DNA of 64,000 nucleotides from Salvelinus alpinus (Eukaryota > Chordata > Actinopteri > Salmoniformes > Salmonidae), in assembly GCF_045679555.1 (NCBI RefSeq), contig NC_092094.1, positions 37,216,430-37,280,429 on the forward strand, read 5' to 3'. Below, piece by piece: positions 1-46,939 of this stretch (position 1 is its first letter; the number at the start of each line of letters is the position of its first letter). Under the pieces are notes generated by a model. That model was not told the origin of the DNA and did not search any database. It saw nothing but the letters and a program-made list of their open reading frames with translations. The position numbers and the translations under genes are program-made.

Positions 1-1609
1 GGAATTCCCAGTTAATGCACATAGTATCAAATGATTGTTTTAAATTATTAACTTTTATTTCAATTTCTCCAGTATAGCTTTCTGAACAGTGACATGATCA
101 GCTTGATGGAATTAAATTGGAATTTGTGGAATTATTGGGGATAATATTTAATTATTGGAATTTACCTAACATTGGAATTGAATTATCTCTGAATTCCAAG
201 ACTGACCTAGAATTTGAAATGAATAAAATGTACAAGGAGAGAGAGAATTGAATTTGTGAATTAAACCCAACCGTGGTAGTCTCAGGTGGCTTTGTTTTTG
301 GCTGCAGTGAGTGAAGTTTAAAGAAGGCACACACTGTTACTCACTCTCGAAAATGTTATGGTTTTACAGGCAGGTAGAGTGCTTCATTGTAAACACACAT
401 TGAGAGGGAAGGAAGTTTTATGTTAATGAGAGGATAGTCTTCAAACCAACATGTTGAGACCGTGTTCAGAGAGGGTCATCAGGAATGCAGGTATAGAGTA
501 CTGTTGTGTTGTTAAGTGGACCACGTCAGGTGCACTATAGGCCTCTGTGATCATCACCAAATGGAGGGAATGTGACAGAAGAATGTAGAAGATGGCGATG
601 CACCCTCTCACTCACTCATAAAACATTTCCCAAGGAGTCTACTCTAGTGAATGGAGCTCTCATGGTGTTTGTTTACTAATTCATTCAGGCTGGCGGGTTA
701 GCAGCAGCTCAGTGGATCCACACAGTCAGAGTGGGCCTGACATGCTGGGTCACTCACTGTGGTGAATCAGGGTGTCTGAAAGTGGGGAGACAGTGGGCAT
801 CTTTTAGTGAATGAGGCACCGAGCTGAAAGCGATGTGCACTGATTCAGAAAACCAGGACAAAGTCAAAACACACAATACCACACTTCTCCTGTGACCTGG
901 AAATAATGTGTGATGTTTTTGACAAGGTGAATGCAAGTTTAATCTGTGAGAGTCTGCTACAATGTTATTTGATGGGACATGCAGACAGTGCTTGTTTTTA
1001 TATGTGTCGGTGGTTGTACTGTATCTTTCTGAGATTGCCAGCATTTGTCACAGTGAATGAGTATGAATGTGTGTATTCTAAGTGCTTTAACTGTTTCCTG
1101 TCTCCCGTAACAGCTTACAGTTCAACAGCTGCCTCCCCATATCTGCTGGCGGATCAATAAAATGTTGTTATATATACAGTACATATGAGATGTGTGAGGA
1201 AGTCGTAGAGCAAAAGGTGGCCAACAGGATGCATAGTTCCTAACTTATGTTTATATATGTGTTTGTGAGGCCAGTGGAATGTCCCCATCTGGACTTCGAC
1301 TGCATTGCAGTTGCGTCTTCATTTTACAGACACACTTTTTTCAGAGGTCGTGAAAGTGTCAAGAACCAAGGGAAGGATTATGGTGCAATTACAGGCTTTA
1401 GGGTTCCATGATGATGGAAATAGACCATAGAACTAAATGGATTACTATTATTGAAAATTATTTATGAAGAGGGTGTAGGGTGTATTCTTGAATGGTTGGT
1501 GAATAAAATAAACAACAAAACTATAATATACAGGGGATATACAGTAATTGTTTAATCACTAAGGGACAAATTAAATTAACCACCCATAACTGTGTTTTGT
1601 CCTCCTCAG
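1..1609. other. ripor1 intron, no exon recognised
   Basis: The first 330 bases are rich in GAATT/AATTGGAA words and look like a degenerate repeat. The rest is unremarkable; the short open frames lack splice or family support. Confidence 0.5.
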
Positions 1610-38023
<36,414 letters not shown>

Positions 38024-39029
38024 CGCCACCACAAAGGAATACTGATACTGTCATGCTAATGTCAACACACTATTACAAAGCCATTATCATGCCACACACA
38101 CACATCAAAATATACACTGTAAAAGAGGGTGCAATACACCGATGCAAAAAGGTTGCTGACTGTCACATGCTATCACTAACAATGGGATGACATCTACAGC
38201 TTGACATAAAGTCAGTGAACTAAACTCAAATATTACCCAACCTGTGTGTAAGTAAGTGAAAACTACTCATGAACTGTGGATTTGTAGACACGATGAAGTG
38301 GGGTGGAAAGTATTTTACTGCCTTACAGTACATTTTGGCCTGGTGGCGTTGCCTTCTGAATCATGTAAGCACAGCTAGGAGGATGAATGGATAGGACACA
38401 ACAATCATTGTGTCAGATCATTGCATGGATAGGACAAAGTGGGAAAGTAACATGTTGACTTTTCAGGGGAAATCCACTTTTGATCTGCTATATTTGTAAT
38501 GAAGCTGGTTTTTGATGGTCTGTGTGGAGAATGTCAGTGTGTGGAAGGAGTAGTGAAGTAAGTCATGTGGATTGAAGGGATTTGGTTGTTCCTCAGGAGA
38601 TGATGGTGGTGCAGTTCCACATTCTAGGACCACAGTCTGAAGTCTGGAAAAACAGTTATTACAGTGCCATCATTCCATACTATCATTCTATGCTTTATGT
38701 AAATATATTACACTGGAAGTGTACATGTTATATAATTGTGTTGTAATTCACTTGCTATTGTTGAAACAATCTACTGTAGGTAAATTCATTGTGCACTTCC
38801 TGAGACTTGTGCCACTGGCGATATAACTGAAGATTATTTCAGCTGTATGAGTGGTTAAGAACTTTATCATTATTATGGAAAACTTAAAACTGTGGTGGAC
38901 TTTGCCTTTTTGGAGCAGAAAACTTCTCACTGAAACAGACAACCAAACTGCTTGTACTGGGTGGAATCAGGGTAGGATGAGAACCTGCATTCATTCTATA
39001 TTATTTACTTTGTAGAGTCATCAGTTATT

Positions 39030-39192
39030 TAGAGGAGGCTGATGTAAGGAGTTATAGGAGGACAGGCTCATTGGAATGGCATAAATGGAACCGAGTCAAA
39101 CGTTGTTTCCATGTGTGTGATACCGTTCCAGTTATAACAGCCATCACAATGAACCCGTCCCCCTATAGCTCCTCCCACCAGCCTCCTCTGGT
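39030..39192. mobile_element. Fold-back MITE
   Basis: AGAGGAGGCTGATGTAAGGA at the left pairs with CCCACCAGCCTCCTCTGG at the right. A second member lies at 40350-40488. Both halves share GGAATGG / CCGTTCC words around a central palindrome. Confidence 0.75.
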
Positions 39193-39448
39193 TTTATTGT
39201 ATAGGAGTTAATAACAATGGACAACTTAAAAAGCTTCTTCAGTGTATAAGTGCCTCAAGTTATGAGACATGAGATGAAATACTTTAATGAAGAGATGCAG
39301 TGCTAATACAAACAATGCAGCAAAGTATATTTTCCTTATGACTCAAATTGTGCAGCAAAATAAGTGATATTCTTTAGATTTCTTTTTTCTATAAAAGTAT
39401 ATTGACTGGCAAATAAGTATCTTGCCTGGCATCAAATGTAAACAAGTT

Positions 39449-39454
39449 AATAAA
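39449..39454 (+). promoter_or_regulatory. Candidate poly(A) signal AATAAA for ripor1
   Basis: This is a canonical hexamer 1.4 kb after the ripor1 stop in an AT-rich setting, with T-rich sequence shortly after. It is inference only; other AATAAA-like hexamers exist nearby (about 39650). Confidence 0.4.
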
Positions 39455-39687
39455 ATTGTGTTCAAAAATTGTTTCCTTTCATGAGAGGATGTGATAATGT
39501 ATAATTTCCCTATGTTTATTAAGATAAACAGGGGGGGACATAAAGAATAGTTTTTTTCAGTTTGGACAATCTGGAAAATCTTGATGAATTTTAGTACAAC
39601 TACACAAGAGGCACACAGATTCAAAGAGGGTCTATTATAGGTCTGTTGAATAAATATATAATACAGCATGTGCCTAGGGCTGATACA

Positions 39688-40044
39688 TGACCGTATTACC
39701 ACCACACTGGTGGTGACTGACCATATTACCACCACACTGGTGGTGCCTGACCGTATTACCACCACACTGGTGGTGACTGACCGTATTAACACCACACTGG
39801 TGGTGACTGACCGTATTACCACCACACTGGTGGTGACTGACCGTATTAACACCACACTGGTGGTGACTGACCGTATTACCACCACACTGGTGGTGCCTGA
39901 CCGTATTACCACCACACTGGTGGTGACTGACCGTATTACCACCACACTGGTGGTGACTGACCGTATTACCACCACACTGGTGGTGACTGACCGTATCACC
40001 ACCACACTGGTGGTGCCTGACTGTATTACCACCACACTGGCGGT
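39688..40044. repeat. 30-bp minisatellite, about 12 units
   Basis: Each unit contains ACCACCACACTGGTGGT followed by GACTGACCGTATT, with small changes (A/C in the spacer, one TAACACC variant). The unit length is a multiple of three, so both strands are open and give false long ORFs (VVVIRSVTTS / HHQCGGNTVS repeats). Confidence 0.98.
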
Positions 40045-40349
40045 CACGAGTCATAAAGGCAGTCAAAATCCACGTGACCGTTTAGTCACGGTAATTAGGC
40101 TTCTCCAAGCTCTGATGCTGCTGATGGTCATTAGTAGCCTCTCAGACTTGCTAACTGCCCGGTACTCAGCACTCTATTGTCCCTCTAATTACTCTGACAT
40201 CAACACAAATGTAATCAAACACTTCATGAGAGCCAATGAGCTCATGTTGCACAACATTTCTATAGGCTATGCAATTGCATAAGAAAACAGAGTGATGGCC
40301 TCTATTAAAAAGAGGATCCCATCAGCTTTATATAGGCTAGGCCTACCAC
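40045..40349. other. Unassigned sequence downstream of the minisatellite
   Basis: The frame running on from the minisatellite to 40282 has no family support. Confidence 0.4.
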
Positions 40350-40488
40350 AGGAGGTTGGTGTCACCTTAATTGGGGAGGACAGGCTCGTGGAATGGTATC
40401 AAACACATCGTTTCAATGTGTTTGATGCCATTCCATTTGCTCAGTTCCAGCCATTATTATGAGCCGTCCACCCCTCAGCAGCCTCCAC
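40350..40488. mobile_element. Fold-back MITE, second copy
   Basis: CAGGAGGTTGGTGTCACC at the left pairs with CAGCAGCCTCCACT at the right; a central palindrome GTATCAAACACATCG / AATGTGTTTGATGCC is visible. Confidence 0.75.
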
Positions 40489-40489
40489 T

Positions 40490-40729
40490 TACATTTTTTT
40501 ATTTATTTAATCTTTATTTAACTAGGCAAGTCAGTTAAGAACAAATTCTTATTTACAATGACAGCCTACACCGGCCAAACCCAGACGACGCTGGGCCAAT
40601 TGTGCGCCACCCTATGGGACTCCCAATCACAGCCGGTTGTGATACTGCCTGGAATCAAACCAGGATGTCTGTAGTAATGCCTCAAGCACTGAGATGCAGT
40701 GCCTTAGACCGCTGCGCCACTCGGGATCC
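40490..40729 (-). repeat. HpaI-type SINE, nearly complete
   Basis: The minus strand has a tRNA head with box A-like GTGGCGCAGCGGTCTAAGGC, a box B-like GGTTTGATTCC and the GACTTGCCTAGTTAAATAAA tail with a poly(A)-like end. Confidence 0.92.
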
Positions 40730-40966
40730 TACTATAATTATTTCTCAACTCTCCTAATTTTAAGCACATTGCTTCGCTTTACAACATTGCTTCGCTTTAT
40801 AGCCTACCTGGCTGGCATGAAAATAAACCAAGGGAAAAGCGTCCTCCATTTGCTATTTAAGTGCATAAATTACATGTATTTTTCCCCCTTGCCCCTGTTT
40901 CGAGACAGGTGCATCATAATAGTCCATTCTAAATGAAAACAAATTTCACACATATTATTTAGTATA

Positions 40967-41874
40967 CAGTGCAGTCGGAAAGTATTCGGACCCTTTGACT
41001 TTTTCCACATTTTGTTACGTAAGTCTTATTCTAAAATTGATTAAATAAAAAGGTCCTCATCAATCTACACACGACGTGTGTAGTGTGACAAAGTGAAAAA
41101 AATTATCAAATGTATTAAAAAATAAAAATAATTTATTTACATAAGTATTCAGACCCTTTGCTATGAGACTCGAAATTGAGCTCAGGTGCATCCTGTTTCC
41201 ATTGACCATCCTTAAGATGTTCGACAACTTGATTGGAGTCCACCTGTGGTAAATTCAATTGATTGGACATCGTTTGGATAAGCACACACCTGTCCATATA
41301 AGGTCCCACAGTTGACAGTGCATGTCAGAGCAAAAACCAAGCCATGAGGGTCCCAAAAAAGAATCTGCAGCATTGAAGGACCCCAAGAACACAGTGGCCT
41401 CCATCATTCTTAAATGGAAGAAGTTTGGAACCACCAAGACTTTTCCTAGAGCTGGCCGCCTGGCCAAATTGAGCAATCGAGGGAGAAGGGTCTTGATCAA
41501 GGAGGTGACCAAGAACCCGATGGTCACTCTGAAAGAGCTCCAGAGTTCCTCAGTGGAGATGGGAGAACCTTCCACAAGGACAACCATCTCTGCAGCACTC
41601 CACCAATCTGAATGACAAACCTGAATGCCATGTGTCACGTCTGGTGGAAACCTGCAACAATACCTACGGTGAAGCATGGTGGTGGCAGCATCATGCTGTG
41701 GGCAGGGACTGGGAGACTAGTCAGGATCAAGAGAAAGAAAAATGGAGGAAAGTACAGAGAGATCCATGATGAAAACCTGCTCCATAGCGCTCAGGACCTC
41801 AGACTGGGGAGAAGGTTCACTTTCTAACAGGACAAGCAAACAAACAACCAAGACCATGCAGGAGTGGCTTCAGG
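40967..41874 (+). mobile_element. Tc1-like relic, left part of a copy split by 12 kb
   Basis: It begins TA-CAGTGCAGTCGGAAAGTATT. Transposase remains lie at 41322-41827 (HTH region with [34 protein letters not shown]). The sequence stops at GGAGTGGCTTCAGG (41874) and resumes at 53931 with GCTTCGGGACAAGTCTCTGA. Confidence 0.92.
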
Positions 41875-41920
41875 CAGTGGTGTAAAGTACTTAAGTAAAA
41901 AATACTTTAAAGTACCACTG
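41875..41920. mobile_element. hAT-type MITE, left part
   Basis: It starts CAGTGGTGTAAAGTACTTAA. The 8-bp duplication GCTTCAGG (41867-41874) versus GCTTCGGG (53931-53938) flanks the whole split MITE. It is broken by the retrovirus at 41919. Confidence 0.9.
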
Positions 41921-41975
41921 TTATGGAAATTCTTATATAGAACACTCAAAGTCAATATTAAGAATTTCCATAACA
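41919..41975 (+). repeat. Retroviral 5' terminal repeat, collapsed to 57 bp
   Basis: TGTTATGGAAATTCTTA at the left and TAAGAATTTCCATAACA at the right are exact inverted copies around a short loop, so only the two LTR tips seem to remain. The matching 3' terminus is 53415-53456. Confidence 0.7.
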
Positions 41976-41978
41976 ATT

Positions 41979-41998
41979 TGGCATCAACGAACAGGATC
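41979..41998 (+). promoter_or_regulatory. Candidate primer binding site of the retrovirus
   Basis: TGG is found 3 nt after the 5' repeat, continuing GCATCAACGAACAGG. CGAACAGG is what a tRNA T-arm complement gives, as in lysine-tRNA primed retroviruses, but the acceptor-stem part does not match lysine tRNA. The primer tRNA is unassigned. Confidence 0.55.
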
Positions 41999-42825
41999 AG
42001 TGATTCCACCTGTGGAGCATCCCAGTGAAGGTCTGTGAGGGAGATACCGGTGCTGCTTTCGGAAATTCTCGTCTCTCCAAAGAGGACATGGATCTGCCCA
42101 GACCAGACCTTTACTGAGAGCTGCCCGGGGAAAGATACCTGATCCGTGAACCTCTGCGGACAAGTCTTCTGAATTTCAGTAAGTCAATTTTAAATGAATC
42201 TCTATTTAATGTTTTTATTTTAATTTTAAATGCATGATAAAAATAAAATAATTCAAGCGAGTAACACATAAAAAGGTACCCATAGTCTTATAGAGAGAAG
42301 ACTGTTCACTAGTTTTATGAGAAAGCGAGGGTGTATCGGTACCATGGAAAGCCCAGCTGACAGCTGTCTGTAGGCATTTAGAAGAAATGTCTCTGTGGTC
42401 TGCAGCCACTAAAAAATAACACAAGGTATTTTTGAGTACGTGGTGTTATTTATGTGCATAGCAAGTAATGACAGAGAGAATCGTTGACATGCACGTGGTA
42501 ATGAGGAGATTGCCGAGCGTATTTGGGAATTGTACTAAGTGGATGTCAATTGTGGGATTGAGCTATGTTGTATGAGAGAGAGCTGTCAGGGGACCAGCTC
42601 ATGTGTGAGAGAGGTGAATGGATGCCCCAACCAGTTCTGTGAGCTGAGTTTTTCGATCTGTAATGTTGTCGAGGGTCTTTCCAACACCGCCAATGGTTCT
42701 ACAGTACAGGATAGCATGTCTCAGTAATCAGAAGGCTAGCATGTCTCAGAGGATAACAAGTCTTGTTAGTAACGAGGATAACATGTCTCGTTAATGTCGA
42801 GGATAATATATCTCGTTAGTAACGA
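41999..42825 (+). other. Retroviral leader-like sequence
   Basis: Non-coding. It contains a splice-donor-like TTTCAGTAAGTC at 42175-42186 and, at its end (42715-42826), an imperfect short repeat with GGATAACATGTCTCGTTA units. No gag open frame could be recognised. Confidence 0.5.
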
Positions 42826-43783
42826 GTCAGAAGATTACATACACTAAGTTGACTGTGCCTTTAAACAGCTAGCAAAACGAGTCCTATATTGACATAACCT
42901 GAAAGGCCGCTTAGCAAGGAAGAAGCCACTGCTCCAAAACCGCCATAAAAAAGCCAGACTATGGTTTGCAACTGCACACGGGGACAAAGATCGTACTTTT
43001 TGGAGAAATGTCCTCTGGTCTGATGAAACAAAAATATAACTGTTTGGCCGTAATGGCCATCGTTATGTTTGGAGGAAAAAGGGGTAGGCTTGCAAGCCGA
43101 AGAGCACCATCCCAACCGTGAAGCACGGGAGTGGCAGCATCATGTTGTGGGGTGCTTTGCTGCAGGAGGGCCTGGTGCACTTCACAAAATAGATGGCATC
43201 ATGAGGAAACAAAATCATGTGGATATATTGAAGCAATATCTCAAGACATCAGTCAGGAAGTTCAAGCTTGGGTCTTCCAAATGGACAATGACCCCAAGCA
43301 TACTTCCAAAGTTGTGGCAAAATGGCTTAACGACAACAAAGTCAAGGTATTGGAGTGGCCATCACAAAGCCCTGACCTCAATCCTGCAGAAAATTTGTGG
43401 GCAGAACTTAAAAAGTGTTTGCGAGAAAGGAGGCCGACAAACCTGACTCAGTTACACCAGCTCTGTCAGGAGGAATGGGCCAAAATTCACCCAACTTATT
43501 GTGGGAAGCTGGTGGAAGGCTCCCCAAAACGTTTGACCCATTTTAAAGGCAATGCTACAAAATACTAATTGAGTGTATGTCAACTTCTGAACCACTGGGA
43601 ATGTGATGAAAGAAATTAAAGCTGAAATAAATCCTTCTCTTTATTATTATTCTGACATTTCACATTCTTAAAATAAAGTGGTGATCCTAAAACTGAATTT
43701 TTACTAGGATTAAATGTCAAGAATTGTGAAACTGAGTTTAAATGTATTTGGCTAAGGCGTATGTAAACTTCCGACTTCAACTA
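42826..43783 (+). mobile_element. Sleeping Beauty/Tss-type element, copy C (5'-truncated)
   Basis: It starts inside the left repeat (TACACTAAGTTGACTGTGCC), jumps by deletion into the transposase (AAACGAGTCCTATATTGACA, 42877) and ends GTAAACTTCCGACTTCAACT. The transposase remains to 43567 keep [15 protein letters not shown] and SPDLNP followed by a Glu (AENLWAELK), and end NATKY. The N-terminal DNA-binding half is absent, and frameshifts lie near 43140 and 43270. Confidence 0.92.
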
Positions 43784-43802
43784 TAGCTCTGTTAACATAT
43801 AA

Positions 43803-45098
43803 ACTCAGCAAAAAAAGCAACATCCCTTTTTCAGGACTCTGTCTTTCAAAGATAATTCGTAAAAATCCAAGTAACTTCACTGATCTTCATTGTAAAGGGT
43901 TTAAACACTGTTTCCCATGCTTGTTCAAAGAACCATAAACAATTAATGAACATGCACCTGTGGAACGGTTGTTAAGACACCAACAGCTTACAGACGGTAG
44001 GCAATTAAGGTTACAGTTATGAAAACTTAGGACGCTGAAGAGGCCTTTCTACTGACTCTGAAAAACACCAAAAGAAAGATGAACAGGGTCCCTGCTCATC
44101 TGCGTGAATGTGCCTTAGGCATGCTGCAAGGAGTCATGAGGACTGCATATGTGGCCAGGGCAATAAATTGCAATGTCTGTACTGTGAGACGCCTAAGACG
44201 GCGCTACAGGGAGACAGGACGGACAGCTGATCATCCTCGCAGTGGCAGACCACATGTAACAGCACCTGCACAGGATCGGTACATCCGAATATCACACCTG
44301 CGGGACAGGTACAGGATGGCAACAACAACTGTCCGAGTTACACCAGGAACCCACAATCCCTCCATCAGTGCTCAAGACTGTCCGCAATAGGCTGAGCGAG
44401 GCTGGACTGAGGGCTTGTAGGCCTGTTGTAAGGCAGGTCGTCACCAGACATCACCGGAATCAACGTCGCCTATGGACGCAGACCCACCGTCGCTGGACCA
44501 GACAGGACTGGCAAAAAGTGCTCTTCACTGACGAGTCGCGGTTTTGTCTCACCAGGGGTGATGGTCGGATTTGCGTTTATCGTCGAAGGAATGAGCGTTA
44601 CACCGAGGCCTGTACTCTGGAGCAGGATCGACCCTTCACCCTTTGGAGGTGAAGGGTCCGTCATGGTATGGGGTGGTGAGTCACAGCATCATCCGACTGA
44701 GCTTGTTGTCATTGCAGGCAATCTCAACGCTGTGCGTTACAGGGAAGACATCCTCTTCCCTCATGTGGTACCCTTCCTGCAGGCTCATCCTGACATGACC
44801 CTCCAGCATGACAGTGCCACGAGCCATACTGCTCGTTCTGTGCGTGATTTCCTGCAAGACAGGAATGTCAGTGTTCTGTCATGGCCAGCGAAGAGCCCGG
44901 ATCTCAATCCTATTGAGCAAGTCTGGAACCTGTTGGATTCCCCCCAGCTGGAGGCCACACCAGATCCTGACTGTTACTTTGGATTTTGACCCCCCCCCCC
45001 CCCCCCCCCCCTTTGTTCAGGGACACATTATTCCATTTATGTTAGTCACATGTCTGTGGAACTTGTTCAGTTTATGTCAGTTGTTGAATCTTGTTATG
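43803..45098 (+). mobile_element. Tc1-like relic (AAACTCAGCAAAAAAAGCAAC type)
   Basis: It starts ATAAACTCAGCAAAAAAAGC; the right end is cut after GTTGAATCTTGTTATG. The transposase is in three frames: 44079-44330 (HTH: RAINCNVCTVRRLRRRYRE, RSGRP), 44368-44650 (FTDESRFCL, first Asp) and 44640-44989 (QHDSATSHTARSVRDFL, second Asp; [11 protein letters not shown], Glu). The C-terminal 60 residues are deleted before a C24 tract (44988-45011). Confidence 0.92.
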
Positions 45099-45160
45099 GA
45101 ATAATGGCATTCCATCGAACTGAGGAGGGACGTGTACTGTAGGGTTTGTGGTGACCAGCT

Positions 45161-45533
45161 ATGAGAACTGTTCAGAATAATGAGAGGGATCTGAAGGCTT
45201 TGTTTAAAGACTACCGACCTCCTGGAATGAGAAGAGATATGAGATCTCTGGCTGGCATCACTCACACTCCGGCACCTGCCTCTAGGTTCTTTGGGGTGTT
45301 TTTTTCCTGGGTATGTAGTTGCATGTGCGTTAGATCAAATTCGAGACATATCTAGACACAGAAAATTGGCAATGCTACTCGAAATCACTCTTCTATTTTG
45401 ACTGATCTTGCCAAATACATTGCCAATGTTGCTAAGAATAATTCTCCAAAACCAGGTTGGACGCTTGCAACTTGGTTTGAATCCCTGTTTGGAAATTGGG
45501 GATCCCAAATTGCCCAGTGGGCTGCAGTGTGTT
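45161..45533 (+). pseudogene. Endogenous retroviral env remnant (transmembrane subunit, 5' part)
   Basis: Two frames follow one another: one with RRDMRSLAG and a hydrophobic FFGVFFSW run (45215-45310), the other with a Trp-rich juxtamembrane stretch ending GNWGSQIAQW and a hydrophobic start (45440-45530). Trp-rich sequence just before the membrane anchor is typical of retroviral TM subunits. The surface subunit is missing, a frameshift separates the two parts, and an antisense LINE interrupts the membrane anchor at about 45533. Identification rests on pattern, not on a database match. Confidence 0.6.
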
Positions 45534-46939
45534 TATTTTTTTATTTTTATTTTTTTTGCTTAATTGTGTTTTTTTTGTTTTTTTGTACAATGTATTTATT
45601 GGCATTTATTTTTCTTATTTTTTTACAATTTAACAATCATCAAAATATGACACAGATAATGCCCCGTTATTCCTTCCATCTACAGAAAACACCATGCTTC
45701 ATGGGGGCACGTCGTGCAAAACCCTTCCCTCCCCAACACAGGAACACCCCCCTCCCTCCCCTCTACCGGTATTAGCTTCACTTATTATCAACAAAAAAAG
45801 AAACAGAATGACCTTCACATTCCATGCTAGAAAATAAATGATTCAACACAAAAACAAATAATAATAATACATTAATGAATGAAAGTAGTAATGAGGCAGC
45901 TAAGGTGACGTTTCTAGAAACTGCTGAAAGTCCCCCCAGACATCAGTAAATTCAAAGGGTTTATTACGTCAATTGTATCTTATTTTTTCAGATGGAATAT
46001 AGGAAGATAGTTCCTTTAGTCACATCTGCTTGCTTGGCGGAGTGTCACTCTTCCATATAATAGCTGTGCATTTATTGGCTGCATTGACTGCCAATTTAAT
46101 GAATCTGGTTTTGCTACAAATATTAACTGGTAGAACAGAATCATCTCCAAGAATTATAAGGGAAGAATCTAGTGGTACCGTCATATTAGTGACCTGTGAT
46201 AAGATCTGAATAATGTCTTTCCAATAATTGCTTAGTTCAGGGCAGGACAAAAACATATGCATAAGTGTGCCCACTCCTGTTTTACACCTTGGGCAAAATG
46301 TTGAATATTTAGAATTGATCTTATACAGTCTCTCTAGTGTAAAGTAGACCCAATATTGAATTGCATCAACTTGTGCCTTGTGTTAAATGAAAGACGCTGA
46401 GCATCTAAAAAGAGCTTTCCCCATTTCTCAACCTCAAAAATGAGACCACGGTCATCATGCCACTTCATGCAAGCTTTCAGAGGTTCATCATTCCTCAACA
46501 GAGCTTGAAGACCAGAGTACATGTAGGAAATGACACCTTTTACCCCTTTCCTTTCCAGCCACAGTTTATTAGTTTTAGGTTTACTCATGGGCTGAAACCT
46601 ACCTCCCTCTGAGTGGCAATGTAAGACCTAACCTGTAGGTACTTGAAGAAATTCGTTTGAGGTAACTGAAAATGAGATGCCAGTTGTTGAAAGGATAGTA
46701 GTTCACCTTCTCTATAGAGATTACCAAATGTTTTAATTTCTTTGTTGAACCAAGAAAATGTAACACCATCTCTCAGGGCTTTGGGTAAGATGGGGTTATT
46801 ATAGAAAGGTGTTTGTTCATATATACATCTAAGCCCTTCTGTTTGTTTACAGACTTTAATCCATATATTTAAAGTGTTTTTAATGAAAGGGTTGTTTATG
46901 AGATTTAGCAAAGCTTTAGGTGGGCTAATATAATATATA

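Larger units (their letters stand above)
38024..39454 (+). other. ripor1: Probable ripor1 3' UTR
   Basis: Non-repetitive AT-rich sequence follows the stop. An AATAAA at 39449-39454 is the clearest candidate poly(A) signal. The tract contains one fold-back MITE (39030-39192). The true 3' end cannot be fixed from sequence alone. Confidence 0.5.

Noticed and set aside
906..1160. 84-residue open frame before the first visible exon
   Set aside because: No splice-site or family support; composition is intronic.
39343..40282. Long open frames of 204-234 residues on both strands with VVVIRSVTTS or TTTLVVTDRI repeats
   Set aside because: They are produced by a 30-bp minisatellite whose unit is a multiple of three; no start context or family support.
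42539..42727. 62-residue frame in the retroviral leader as gag remnant
   Set aside because: No gag motif (major homology region or zinc knuckle) can be seen.
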